DNA from: JAJDUF01 sp965238265
GTDB lineage: Bacteria > Chloroflexota > UBA11872 > UBA12225 > JAJDUF01
DNA length: 64,000 nucleotides
NCBI GenBank assembly: GCA_965238265.1
Contig: OZ250185.1
Span: forward strand, 2,914,001-2,978,000
Direction of reading: 5' to 3'
The translations under genes were made by a program, and so were the position numbers. Below are positions 15,743 through 23,953 of this stretch, in pieces; the stretch's first letter is position 1; each line of letters starts with the position of its first letter. The notes under the pieces were generated by a model, which was given only the letters and a program-made list of their open reading frames with translations, ran no database searches and was not told the origin of the DNA.

Positions 15743-16969
15743 TAGTACTGTATCCAGGTGGTTGTGTCATTGTATGAGCAAGCGATTAGCCGCCGGCATG
15801 ATCTTGCAGCGCGGAGCTCTCCGGACAGGCCTGCTCGCAAATACAAAGTCAAGCTGACCGCCCCCGAACGTGCTCGTCTGGCTGAGAGGCCCCCCCCCCG
15901 TGGCAAGTCGTCCGCCCGCACGGTCAAGCGGGCCCTGGCGCTGTTGAAAGCCGCCGCCGGTTTGGTGAACCGAGCGCTAGCCGCTGCGCTTGCGATCAGC
16001 CCTCGTACGGTGGCCAGCGGGCGGACCCGGTTCGTGACCGCGGGACTGACCAGCGCCCTCGATGAGCGACCGCGGCCGGGCCCGCGGCGCAAGTTGGCCG
16101 GCCGGCCGGAAGCGCATCTGGTGGCCATCGCCTGCAGCGATCCGCCCGCCGGACACACGAGTTGGCCCCGCCAGCTGCTTGCAGACCAGGTGGTGGCGCT
16201 GGCGTTTGCCGCGAGCAGCTCCCGTGAGACGGTGCGCCAGATACTGAAAAACGAACGCAAGCCCTGGAAGCAGCAGGCGTGGGGCATCCCGCAGGGGAGC
16301 GCGGAGTGCGTCGCCAGATTCGTCGCCAGAATGGAGAACGTGTTGGGCCTGGACCACGAAGACCACGATCCGGACCGTCCCGTGGTGTGTTTCGACGAGC
16401 CCTCCAAGCCGTTGATTGAGGAGACGAGGCCACCCCTGGGGGCCAGGCCGGGGCGCGTGGAACGCTATGCTTACGAATACAAACGAAACGGCACGCGAAA
16501 CCTGTTCCTGTTCTGTGAACCGCAAGGCGGATGGCGGCCCGTCGCCGTGACCGAGCGGCGCACGGCGGGGGACTTCGCGCACCAGCTGAGGGGGCTGGTT
16601 GATGAGGCGTCCCCGCACGCCGGGGTGGTGCGGGTGGTGCGGGACACCCGCAAGAGCCACAAGCTCGGATCGCGCTACGAAGCCTTTGCCCCGGCCGAAG
16701 CGCGTCGCGTCGCCAAACGGCTCGAACTCCCCTATCCCCCGAAGCACGGAAGCTGGCTGAACAGGGCCGAAATCGAGTTTAGCAGCTTCAGCCGCCAGTG
16801 TCTGCGCCGCCGGATCGGCGATGCACCGACGCTCAACCGACCGCTCGCGGCCCTCGAACGCGAGAGCGCAACGCCACCACCACCGGCATAGACTGGCGTT
16901 TCTCCACGCCGGATGCGCACACCAGACTCCGACAGATCTACCCGACATGATTAACTGGACACGGTACTA
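15743..16969 (+). mobile_element. IS630-family insertion sequence with TA target duplication
   Basis: Imperfect terminal inverted repeats of about 25 bases: left gtactgtatccaggtggttg, right (reverse complement) gtaccgtgtccagttaatca. TA dinucleotides flank both ends (15743-15744 and 16968-16969), as expected for Tc1/mariner-IS630 transposition. It contains one transposase gene with a late frameshift. The restored flank is ...caaccTAggcattac... Confidence 0.85.
15758..16950 (+). pseudogene. IS630 transposase, frameshifted near the C-terminus
   Basis: N-terminal HTH region (ARTVKRALALLKAAAGLVNR, ALAISPRTVASGRTRFVTAG) followed by a DDE domain. Catalytic acids appear as CFDEPSKPL, RVVRDTRKSH and LNRAEIEF. 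The usual second-Asp context (MDNxxxH) is altered to RDTRKSH. The open frame ends at 16891, but the family ending (IDWRFSTPDAHTRLRQIYPT) follows in another frame to 16950. A duplicated AG near 16865 (gagagcgcaac for gagcgcaac) explains this. Probably inactive. Confidence 0.8.
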
Positions 16970-17326
16970 GGCATTACTAATGGTCAACGTCACCGCCGCC
17001 GCGCCAGCAACACGGCGGTTCTACCGCTTGGTGCGGAACAATCCACCTCTTATGCTGCTCTCGGTGTCCGAGTAGGCGCTGATGACCCGGAAACTCGCCG
17101 TCTGAGCCGGGGCATCTCCGTCCAGGCCACAGAAGCTCAGGCCAGACGACGACGACGCCAACTGCCCCATCTAGGGAATGCTATCGCTGTCCTTGAGGTA
17201 CCGGTTGGCGGCCTGATCCGCTACGAGCGGACCACTCGCACACCAGGTCACCATACACTTTGGGGGCCGCCGGCAGTGCTGTTGCGCTGTGTGGTCGCCG
17301 TTATCCTACTGGATAGGATAGACTAG
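16970..17326 (+). pseudogene. Open frame remnant next to the IS630 element
   Basis: An uninterrupted frame of 118 codons runs from the IS630 right end to TAG 17326 without a convincing start codon. The C-terminal half looks coding (SRGISVQATEAQARRRRRQL, GNAIAVLEVPVGGLIRYERT, HTLWGPPAVLLRCVVAV). I do not recognise the family with confidence. The upstream part may have been removed or displaced by the IS. Its end overlaps an inverted repeat ahead of the next small gene, so the two may once have been a pair. Confidence 0.4.
17302..17320 (+). promoter_or_regulatory. Inverted repeat upstream of the small gene at 17346
   Basis: tatccta and taggata are separated by five bases, ending 25 bases before the ATG. 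It could be an operator for an autoregulated small gene pair. Only the symmetry is seen; no regulator is identified. Confidence 0.3.
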
Positions 17327-17345
17327 AAGGAAGGTGAAGTCCCGT

Positions 17346-17618
17346 ATGACTACGATCTTTGCACTCTGGGAAACTCGGTCGGGGAATATCATCAACGACT
17401 ACGCCACCGAAGAAGAGGCGCTCGCGGTAGTACGTGAAACTATCGAGCAATACGGCCTTTCCGCCGTAGTTACCTTCTCCTTGGTGCGCGAGACCCCTCG
17501 CCACACTACGTTGCTTGCCGAAGGTCAGGCCTTGGCTGATCGTGCCCTCTCCCCGTCGTTCGCGCGAAAGCGGGAATCCACCCTCCCGGCCCCTGGATTG
17601 CGGCCTGCGCCGGAATGA
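17346..17618 (+). CDS. Small conserved hypothetical protein with repeat-derived C-terminus
   Basis: About 68 native residues (MTTIFALWETRSGNIINDYA, TEEEALAVVRETIEQYG, TFSLVRETPRHTTLLAEGQA) followed by a tail (SFARKRESTLPAPGLRPAPE) that is simply a family A palindrome read in frame. ATG 17346 is preferred because GGAAGG lies about ten bases upstream; a GTG at 17334 is possible. The original stop has apparently been lost to repeat insertion. Related short 'E-G-x-x-L' proteins often neighbour HicA-type genes in Chloroflexota; function unknown. Confidence 0.6.
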   Translation: MTTIFALWETRSGNIINDYATEEEALAVVRETIEQYGLSAVVTFSLVRETPRHTTLLAEGQALADRALSPSFARKRESTLPAPGLRPAPE

Positions 17619-17728
17619 CGGATGGATGTTATTTTCGTGCCAATGACAATGGAGGCTGCCTCCCCGTCATTGCGGCGCAAGCCGCAATCCCCGTCCCCCT
17701 GCCACAGCGGGGGGGCCATAGGGGGCCG
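17554..17728. repeat. Repeat cluster: families A, A-half and B
   Basis: A full family A (17554-17621), coding for the tail of the preceding protein, is followed by an A half (17664-17691) and a family B palindrome (17692-17728). Together they fill the convergent gap before the VC0807-like gene. Confidence 0.8.
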
Positions 17729-17734
17729 TGAGCC

Positions 17735-18442
17735 TCAGCCGTCCTCCCGCGGGTTCTCGAAGATGTCCTGGATGCCCAGGCCCGTCTCCTTGATGATGCC
17801 GTTGGCGAGGTAGAAGAGCGTGCCGAAGAGAATAATCATCGAGGGGAGGGCGATGACCGGGTAGCTCAGGGCGGTCATGCGCCCTAGCTCCTCGTTGAAG
17901 GCGGTGCTGCCCGGCTCGCTGACGACGATGATCCGCGCCAGGACGTAGTTCAGCACGGTCGAGATGAGCAGGCTGAACGCTACCAGGTACGTCACGATGA
18001 CCAACCGGCGCTCGTAGGCCGCGACGCGGCCCCTCTGTCGCAGCGCCGCGTAGACCCGGTCGACAGCGATGAGCTGATGGACGAACGTCTTGATGAGCGG
18101 ATACCGGGTCTTGAGTGAGACGAGCACGACGACGCCGACGATGAACGGAATGGCCGCCTCCTTGATCGCCAGCCACTCGACCGGCAGCTTGAGCAGGCCG
18201 ATGCCGCCGGTGAGCAGCACGCTGACGAATCCCAGCGCCGAGTAGAAGTTCAACCCACGCTTCACGACGAATTCGTACAGGCCATAGCCGACCGGAAATG
18301 CCAGGGCCAGGAGCAGCCCATACAGCGGCCCTAACCGGTCCTCGTCACTGAGCTGCATCAGGATGATGGCCGGGATGGCGACGTTCAGCACAATGTCCAG
18401 CAGCGGGTTGCCGCGGCGCATTCCTTTGGCTTTGGCGCTCAT
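17735..18442 (-). CDS. VC0807-like integral membrane protein
   Basis: 235 residues with about six hydrophobic helices: LLDIVLNVAIPAIILMQL, GPLYGLLLALAFPVGYGLYE, ALGFVSVLLTGGIGLLKLP, AIPFIVGVVVLVSL, VIVTYLVAFSLLISTVLNYV and VIALPSMIILFGTLFYLANG. The pattern matches the VC0807/septation-protein-A-like family, a group of inner membrane proteins without an assigned reaction. Inner membrane location is firm; function unknown. It is downstream of the cupin gene on the same strand, 43 bases away. Confidence 0.7.
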   Translation of the reverse strand: MSAKAKGMRRGNPLLDIVLNVAIPAIILMQLSDEDRLGPLYGLLLALAFPVGYGLYEFVVKRGLNFYSALGFVSVLLTGGIGLLKLPVEWLAIKEAAIPFIVGVVVLVSLKTRYPLIKTFVHQLIAVDRVYAALRQRGRVAAYERRLVIVTYLVAFSLLISTVLNYVLARIIVVSEPGSTAFNEELGRMTALSYPVIALPSMIILFGTLFYLANGIIKETGLGIQDIFENPREDG

Positions 18443-18484
18443 TGGCCTTCCACTCCGACTCTCAAGCTGCGTGCCGGGCGCCCG

Positions 18485-19039
18485 CTACCCCAGCGCATCG
18501 CGGACCAGCCACCAGGTAAAGGCGGTGCCGTCCGGTAGCGCAGCGCCGACGGTAGTAAACGGGATACGCCCTTCGTCATCCGGGTTGTAGAGGCGCGTAG
18601 GGTAGTTCAACAGCGTGCCCGGCGCAGGCCCGGTGACCAGGAAGCCGTGCAGCGTCCGGCGCGGAATGAGCACGATGAACTGACCGTCGCCGGGCGCATC
18701 CGGCCCGATATGAAAGAGGTTGAGGCGACCGGCCGTGGGCGATCCGCTCCGCGAGTCATAGATGGCCACTACAAGCTGCCCGGCGATACACAGAAACCGA
18801 TCCTCCTGATGCTGGTGGACGTGCCATTGCTCCTCATCACGCGCCACGCCTGGCTCTGTCCGCGAGTAGTAGCACTGTGCGAATGGCCGGTTGACCGGAT
18901 CGTAGACATCCGGCCAATCGGTACGGAGGGTCTCCACCAAGATGCCACGGGGGTCGGCATTCACACGCAGCGGCCGCAGGACGACATCGTGGATCAAGCC
19001 CTCCGTCCGGTCCGGTGTGAGCAGCGGCAGCTTCTTCAT
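18485..19039 (-). CDS. dTDP-4-dehydrorhamnose 3,5-epimerase-like cupin
   Basis: 184 residues from ATG 19039; the frame stays open for 13 more codons, so the start is uncertain. The RmlC-type cupin pattern is: LIHDVVLRPLRVNADPRGIL, then RPFAQCYYSRTEPGVARDEE, HVHQHQEDRFLCIAGQLVVA, IPRRTLHGF and ALLNYPTRLYNPDDEGRIPF-type ending. It may epimerise a nucleotide-linked 4-keto sugar, but no other rhamnose genes lie nearby. A sugar-binding or isomerase role is as far as I would go. Confidence 0.75.
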   Translation of the reverse strand: MKKLPLLTPDRTEGLIHDVVLRPLRVNADPRGILVETLRTDWPDVYDPVNRPFAQCYYSRTEPGVARDEEQWHVHQHQEDRFLCIAGQLVVAIYDSRSGSPTAGRLNLFHIGPDAPGDGQFIVLIPRRTLHGFLVTGPAPGTLLNYPTRLYNPDDEGRIPFTTVGAALPDGTAFTWWLVRDALG

Positions 19040-19113
19040 GGTTCTCTGTGCTCTCATGTCGCGTGCATTGCGCGTCATACGACAGCTACGCGGCCCACCG
19101 CTGAGGTAAGCCT

Positions 19114-19359
19114 TCAGGGCCGCTGTCCGAGGGCGAGTGTCCGGCGCTCTCCTAACGCCTCGTTGACCACGACCAGACCCCCTTCATCATCGGCCCACAG
19201 CTGCTCATTAGCATTCAGCAGCTCAATCCCATACACCGTCCCATCCGGTGCCACGTCCACATGGATAGCATCGTTGACGTGAATGGTTTCTACCTCCGCA
19301 GTTTTCGCGTGTAGCCGGAGGTAGGCGATATTGTAGCGGGGATCATAGGTCAGCTTCAT
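19114..19359 (-). CDS. DUF2283 protein
   Basis: 81 residues with the DUF2283 core: MKLTYDPRYNIAYLRLHAK, ETIHVNDAIHVDVAPDGTV and GIELLNANEQL. This family is repeatedly found downstream of DUF4258 proteins, an arrangement read as toxin-antitoxin-like. Here it follows the DUF4258 frame by 18 bases, with GGGAGAG before its ATG. The C-terminus (GERRTLALGQRP) is a short variable tail. Confidence 0.8.
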   Translation of the reverse strand: MKLTYDPRYNIAYLRLHAKTAEVETIHVNDAIHVDVAPDGTVYGIELLNANEQLWADDEGGLVVVNEALGERRTLALGQRP

Positions 19360-19377
19360 GGTGCTCTCTCCCGAGAC

Positions 19378-19629
19378 TTAAAAGTACCGCACAATCACTG
19401 TGATAACCAGCCAACCGCGTGCCTCTACTGCGTAAGCCTCAACCTGCTTAGTAGCCTAGTGGCGCCTGCGCCATTCACCATCGAAAGGAAAGTTGCGACG
19501 GAACCCAACTCTCCCAAACTTCGCTGCAAACCGTTCGCCGGCCTCGATGGTGGCGATAACTTCCGCCTCGGTTGCTCCACGTTCGGCCAGTCGTGTAACC
19601 GCATGAGGGTGCAGCCGTACTGACGTCAT
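19378..19629 (-). pseudogene. DUF4258 gene interrupted by an in-frame TAG
   Basis: From ATG 19629 the frame reads MTSVRLHPHAVTRLAERGAT, EAEVIATIEAGERFAAKFGR and FDGEWRRRH, then TAG (19458-19456). It continues in the same frame as ATKQVEAYAVEARGWLVITV...RYF to TAA 19378. The uninterrupted 83-codon product would be a full DUF4258 protein; the TAG sits where relatives have Tyr (HYATKQVEV). A single-base nonsense mutation or a sequencing error is likely. It lies between hicB and DUF2283 in an all-minus run. Confidence 0.7.
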
Positions 19630-19646
19630 ATCGCGTGTATTGCTCG

Positions 19647-19859
19647 TCAGGCGACGGCGACGCGGCCGGCCTCCGTGGACGGCTCCGGAATCGGCAAACC
19701 TTCCTGGCGTAGGCCCTCGAAGTGAAAGGCGATGGCTTCCCGGAAGGTGCGCTCGACCTCAGCCCGGGTCTTGCCGGTAACAATACAACCGGGCACGTCC
19801 GGGGCATATGCCGCCCAGTTGTCCTCGGCCGGTTCATAGATCACGAGGTATTCCTTCAT
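19647..19859 (-). CDS. hicB: HicB-type antitoxin
   Basis: 70 residues. The HicB fold signature is EYLVIYEPAEDNWAAYAPDV, PGCIVTGKTRAEVERTFREA and IAFHFEGLRQEGLPIPEP. It begins nine bases after the HicA stop, GAGGAAACC preceding its ATG. It would neutralise HicA and, with it, repress the operon. It lacks a long C-terminal DNA-binding domain. Confidence 0.88.
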   Translation of the reverse strand: MKEYLVIYEPAEDNWAAYAPDVPGCIVTGKTRAEVERTFREAIAFHFEGLRQEGLPIPEPSTEAGRVAVA

Positions 19860-19868
19860 GGTTTCCTC

Positions 19869-20063
19869 CTAGTTCTGTCTGCCTAGTTGGGCCTGCTTCA
19901 AGATGCTTTTGAGCGTGCCGGCTGGAACCTCATCCGATAGCTTGCCAGAAACAGTCACTAAGCCAGGTTTACCAGGGTGCTTGTACTGACGGTGACTCCC
20001 ACGTGTCCGGACAAGATACCAGCCGTCCTGCTGTAGCAGTCTGATTACTTCTCGGGTCTTCAC
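19869..20063 (-). CDS. hicA: HicA-type mRNA interferase toxin
   Basis: 64 residues. dsRBD-like fold: MKTREVIRLLQQDGWYLVRT, RGSHRQYKHPGKPGLVTV, SGKLSDEVPAGTLKSILKQA. The catalytic histidine in G-S-H-R-Q is present, so the toxin looks active. Order hicA then hicB on the minus strand; a DUF4258/DUF2283 pair follows. Confidence 0.88.
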   Translation of the reverse strand: MKTREVIRLLQQDGWYLVRTRGSHRQYKHPGKPGLVTVSGKLSDEVPAGTLKSILKQAQLGRQN

Positions 20064-20124
20064 TGGATCGCCAGCTTCGACTCTGAGGTACCTGAGGTTG
20101 ACAAGCTATGCCATCTGCCGCTCC

Positions 20125-21414
20125 CTAGCTGAAGCGTAGCAGGTCACGGAAATGGTCGGGATCGCTGAAGGGGCCGACGACCGAGAGGTTGAGCCAGCCA
20201 GGCCCGTAGACGCGCTGTGCTACCCGCAGGATGTCGGCGGCGGTGACGGCCTCCACGCGCTCGACGACCTCATCGGCCGTCAGAATCTCGCCGCGCAGCA
20301 ATTCTTGTGCAGCGTACCAGCCGGCCACACTACGACTGTCTTCCAGGCCGAGCCACAGCCGCCCTTTCACAAACTCCTTGATCTTGCGTAGCTCACCCGC
20401 GGGCACGGCTTCCTGCCGCAGCCGATCCACCTCGCGCAAGATCGCCTTAATGGCCGCCGCCGCCCGCGCCGGGTCAACGCCCGCGCTCACGACGGCCGCG
20501 CCGGTATCGTGGAACTGGCTGATGCCGGAGTGGACATCGTAGGCCAGCCCCTGCCGCTCGCGCACCTCCAGAAAGAGCCGCGAGCTCATGCCCTCGCCGA
20601 GGATTGCGTTCGCCAACGCCAGGGTGAAACGGTCGGGGTCCGCGTGGTTCAAGGCGTGCCCGCCCAGCAAGAGATAGCACTGCTCGGTCGGCCGCTCATC
20701 GAGCGCAACGAGGGGCTGCCCATTCGCCAGGGCCGCCCGTGACCACTGCGGGGGAGGGCTACCGTTTTGGTTCAGCTCCGCTGCGCTCCGGGCCATCACC
20801 CAGTCCACGTCCACGTCACCGGCTACGGAGACGACCAGATTGCGCCGACCACAGGCCCGCGCGAGATAGGCCTGGAGATCGGCGCGAGTAAACGCCATGA
20901 TCGTGTCGCGGCGTCCGACCGTTTCCCACCCCAACGGATCGTCCGGCCAGAGCAGTGCCTCGAACTGCACCGCCGCCCAGTCGCCGGGACTGTCTACAAT
21001 CGCATTCAGCTCTTCGAGGACCACGCGCTGCTCCTTGACCACCTCGTCCTCATCAAAGAGCGGCGCACGCACCATGTCCGACAGGAGATCGAACGACTTG
21101 GGCAGATGCGCGCTCGCCACCTTGGCCCAATAGACGGTCAGCTCCTTGTCGGTCCCGGCATTGAGGATGCCGCCGACGCCTTCGATGGTTTCGGCGATGA
21201 CTTGGGCCGAGGGGTAGCGCGCCGAGCCTTTGAAGAGCATATGCTCGAAGAAGTGCGCGATGCCGGCTTGCTCGTAGGACTCGTAGCGGCTGCCCGTGCC
21301 GAAAAACAAGCCGACGGTTACCGAGCGGGTATGGGGCATGGGGGCGACCAGGATACGCAGGCCGTTGGGGAGCACGACACGGTGATATTGGCCGTCAACG
21401 CTCGTTGTAGTCAC
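20125..21414 (-). CDS. M16 family zinc peptidase
   Basis: 429 residues from GTG 21414 with AGGAGG just upstream. The inverted zinc motif HFFEHMLFKG is at residues 53-62 and the distal Glu lies in EVVKEQRVVLEELNAI. The second M16 domain has LNHADPDRFTLALANAILGE, GMSSRLFLEVRERQGLAYDV and GVDPARAAAAI. The single-chain, about 430-residue, two-domain form matches the bacterial processing-peptidase-like group (M16B). It begins inside the 3' end of lipB. Likely a cytosolic peptidase of unknown substrate. Confidence 0.9.
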   Translation of the reverse strand: MTTTSVDGQYHRVVLPNGLRILVAPMPHTRSVTVGLFFGTGSRYESYEQAGIAHFFEHMLFKGSARYPSAQVIAETIEGVGGILNAGTDKELTVYWAKVASAHLPKSFDLLSDMVRAPLFDEDEVVKEQRVVLEELNAIVDSPGDWAAVQFEALLWPDDPLGWETVGRRDTIMAFTRADLQAYLARACGRRNLVVSVAGDVDVDWVMARSAAELNQNGSPPPQWSRAALANGQPLVALDERPTEQCYLLLGGHALNHADPDRFTLALANAILGEGMSSRLFLEVRERQGLAYDVHSGISQFHDTGAAVVSAGVDPARAAAAIKAILREVDRLRQEAVPAGELRKIKEFVKGRLWLGLEDSRSVAGWYAAQELLRGEILTADEVVERVEAVTAADILRVAQRVYGPGWLNLSVVGPFSDPDHFRDLLRFS

Positions 21415-22378
21415 GTCTTCCTCCTGGCTTGGTCGTAGTTGTAGGGCGTGTTGGACCTAACCCCCGGCCCCTTCCCTCCAGGGAAGGGGAGTCCGTGTGC
21501 TCCAGCAAAAGCATCTCTCGCAGCTCGCTTGGGACCATGTCCGCCGGGATCGGTTCGAGCGCCAGAGCAAGCTGTCGCGCGACCGCCGCGGTCACGTATT
21601 CGGCGGCCTCGTCCACGGGCACACGACGTCCCAGCAGCCGCGCGACCGTGGTCACGCCGCGGCTACTGATCCCACAGGGAACAATATGCCGGAAATACGT
21701 GAGGTCAGGATCAACATTGAGCGCGAAGCCGTGCGTCGTCACCCAGCGGGCCGCCTTAATGCCAATCGCCGCTACCTTCTCGCCGTCTACCCAGACGCCG
21801 GTCAGCCCGGCAATGACCTCGCCGCGCAGCCCCCAAGCGGCCAGCGCGTCCGTCACGATGGCTTCCAAGGTACGGACGTAGAGGTGGAGGTCCCGCTGGC
21901 GTCGGCTCAGATCAACGACCGGATAGCCAACCAGCTGGCCCGGCCCGTGATACGTCACGTCCCCCCCGCGGTCAATTTGGATCACGTCGGCGCCCAAGGC
22001 CGCGTACTGCCCCGGCGTGCGGAGCAGGTGGTCGGCGCCGCGGGCGCGGCCGAGCGTATAGGTGTGGGGGTGCTCCAGGAGCAGCAGCGCCTCGCAGCCG
22101 TGGCCCTTGCGCAGCGCCGCCGCCAACTGCTCCTGATACGCCCAGGCCGCGCGGTAGGGCGTGACGCCCAGGCGAATCAGCCAGGCCGGGCAGGATACGG
22201 CGGGGGAGGGAAGGAGGGATGGCCCCCTCCCTGGCCCTCCCCCGGAGCCAGCTCCAGGGGAGGGGACGGCCCCCCGGCCCGGCTGCGGTGAGAGCGAGGG
22301 GGCAGCGGGATGAGCGGCCTCGGCTACCGGCGGCCTGGAGGGGTCGTGCATGGTGGCCACGGCTGGTGCTTTACTCAT
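21395..22378 (-). CDS. lipB: Octanoyltransferase LipB
   Basis: Transfers octanoate from ACP to lipoyl domains. ATG 22378 overlaps the lipA stop by eight bases (ATGAGTAA). The catalytic core is intact: LLLEHPHTYTLGRA, IQIDRGGDVTYHGPGQLVGY, GVWVDGEKVAAIGIKAARWV and the active-site Cys in PCGISSRGVTT. Both ends are unusual: about 45 Pro/Gly-rich N-terminal residues derive from a repeat (22201-22285), and the C-terminal tail (SPSLEGRGRGLGP) is a family C palindrome read in frame. Confidence 0.92.
   Translation of the reverse strand: MSKAPAVATMHDPSRPPVAEAAHPAAPSLSPQPGRGAVPSPGAGSGGGPGRGPSLLPSPAVSCPAWLIRLGVTPYRAAWAYQEQLAAALRKGHGCEALLLLEHPHTYTLGRARGADHLLRTPGQYAALGADVIQIDRGGDVTYHGPGQLVGYPVVDLSRRQRDLHLYVRTLEAIVTDALAAWGLRGEVIAGLTGVWVDGEKVAAIGIKAARWVTTHGFALNVDPDLTYFRHIVPCGISSRGVTTVARLLGRRVPVDEAAEYVTAAVARQLALALEPIPADMVPSELREMLLLEHTDSPSLEGRGRGLGPTRPTTTTKPGGRRDYNER
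21456..21493. repeat. Family C palindrome encoding the LipB tail
   Basis: taacccccggccccttccct and its complementary ccagggaagggg half. It lies inside the 3' coding part of lipB and contributes residues SPSLEGRGRGLG. Confidence 0.85.
22201..22285. repeat. GC-rich palindromic repeat within the lipB 5' region
   Basis: ggcccctccctggccctccc followed by gagccagctccaggggaggg, related to family E/C elements. It encodes the low-complexity N-terminal extension of LipB (SPQPGRGAVPSPGAGSGGGP). Confidence 0.65.
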
Positions 22379-23333
22379 GCGCCGTCGTGGGCACGGTGCG
22401 GACCTGCTCGACGTGGCGGCGCGCATGGTAGGAGCTACGCACGAGCGGGCCGGCTTCCACGTGCTTGAAGCCCAGCGCCAGCCCTTCCTCGCGGTACTGC
22501 GCGAACTCCTCCGGCGCGACGTAACGCTCGACCGGCAGCTTGGTCGCCATCGGCCGCAGGTACTGGCCGATAGTCAGCACGTCGCAGCCCACGTCGCGCA
22601 GGTCGCGCATCGTCTGCACGACCTCAGCGGGGCGCTCACCCACGCCGAGCATCAGGCCCGACTTGGTGGTCACGTCGCTATCAAGCTCCTTGGCGCGTTG
22701 CAGCACCCAGAGTGACCGCGCATAGAACGCCTTGGCGCGCACCCGGCGCTGCAACCGCTGGACCGTCTCGACATTGTGGTTGAACACGTCCGGCCGCGCG
22801 GCAGCCACTGTGCGGAGGGCCGCTGCGGACCCTTGAAAATCCGGAACCAATACTTCAATGGCACAGTCCGGCGCTTGCTGGCGGATGGCTCGGATGGTCC
22901 GCGCGAAGATGTGTGCGCCACCGTCCGGCAGGTCATCGCGGGCCACCGAGGTCACGACGGCGTGCCGCAGCCGGAGGGTAGCGACGGCCTCGGCCAAGCG
23001 CTCCGGCTCGTCGGTATCCGCGTCGTCCGGCACACCCGTCTCGACGGCGCAAAAGCGGCAGGCCCGGGTACACACGCGCCCCAAGATCAGGAACGTCGCC
23101 GTGCGTTGCTCCCAGCATTCGTAGATATTCGGACAGTGGGCCTCTTCGCAGATCGTGTGCAGCGAGAGACCGCGCATCAACTGAGAGACATCCTGGAACT
23201 CCGTCCCCATGTGCATGCGGACTTTCATCCAGTCCGGGCGGGGCGGGTCGTCCGCCGGGAGTCGGATGCGCTTGGGGAGGCGGGAGGCCTCCGGTCGGCG
23301 GCGTTGCGGCTGGATCAATTGCGGTGTGGCCAC
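22371..23333 (-). CDS. lipA: Lipoyl synthase LipA
   Basis: Radical-SAM enzyme inserting two sulfurs into octanoylated proteins. Two [4Fe-4S] motifs are visible: the N-terminal auxiliary cluster CEEAHCPNIYEC and the radical-SAM CTRACRFC. Also present are the conserved LKPRLDWMKV-type start (here RPDWMKVRMHMG), VVTSVARDDLPDGGA and the C-terminal PLVRSSYHA. GTG 23333 with GAGG five bases upstream is chosen; the frame is open for 20 more codons. Overlap with lipB indicates one operon lipA-lipB-M16. Confidence 0.95.
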   Translation of the reverse strand: MATPQLIQPQRRRPEASRLPKRIRLPADDPPRPDWMKVRMHMGTEFQDVSQLMRGLSLHTICEEAHCPNIYECWEQRTATFLILGRVCTRACRFCAVETGVPDDADTDEPERLAEAVATLRLRHAVVTSVARDDLPDGGAHIFARTIRAIRQQAPDCAIEVLVPDFQGSAAALRTVAAARPDVFNHNVETVQRLQRRVRAKAFYARSLWVLQRAKELDSDVTTKSGLMLGVGERPAEVVQTMRDLRDVGCDVLTIGQYLRPMATKLPVERYVAPEEFAQYREEGLALGFKHVEAGPLVRSSYHARRHVEQVRTVPTTAHE

Positions 23334-23467
23334 GTTGTCCTCGGTCGAGGCGCTATCGGAGCAAAGGATAGCACGTTGGGGAGCAGGCCTCACCCATCCT
23401 GTCTCTCCTGTCCATCCATGTAAATACCTACCCCTGTGCGCCTATGGTCCCCCGGTGGTGCTGCCGG

Positions 23468-23713
23468 TCACTTGAAGTACAGCCCGATCACCAGTGCGAC
23501 GAGCGCCACCCACGAGACGATCATCGCCATCGTGAGCATGTTGATCCGGCTGTTTATCTCCGCAAACCGGCTGTCCATCTCCCTAAACCGGCTGTCCATC
23601 TCCGCGCGCAGGCCATTGATGGCTTGGTGCAGATCGTCCAGCCGGCGGTCTACTTGCTCGTAAGCGCCTTCCAGCCGACTGATCCGTCGTTGCTCGATGT
23701 CTTCGATGACCAT
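23468..23713 (-). CDS. Coiled-coil tail-anchored small protein (81 aa)
   Basis: Residues 1-55 form a charged coiled coil with a repeating RFREMDSRFAEINSRI pattern. One C-terminal transmembrane helix (MAMIVSWVALVALVIGLYFK) ends at the terminus, the classic tail-anchored layout. Similar short proteins in other bacteria are unassigned. It lies between lipA and the ABC exporter, divergent from the latter. Confidence 0.65.
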   Translation of the reverse strand: MVIEDIEQRRISRLEGAYEQVDRRLDDLHQAINGLRAEMDSRFREMDSRFAEINSRINMLTMAMIVSWVALVALVIGLYFK

Positions 23714-23953
23714 TGCGTGTCCTCACTGTGCCGGGGTCACTCTCCATAATAGCCGCGGCGCGGCGTCCGCGCCAGCACCCCGGGCTGGGCGGGACGGGGG
23801 GCACGGCGGCCCTCACGCCGAGGGCGCATTGAAACACGACGGCCGATGGCCCGGTCATAGAAACGTGAGTGCTGCAAAGGCGGCGCAGAGCCAGCGCACT
23901 GCAAGCGTTTCGCACACGCCGCGACCACGCTCGCGGCGATAGAGAGGAGTACG

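Noticed and set aside
22219..22431. Plus-strand ORFs over the lipA/lipB junction
   Set aside because: Shadows of repeat sequence and lipB; no ribosome site or domain.
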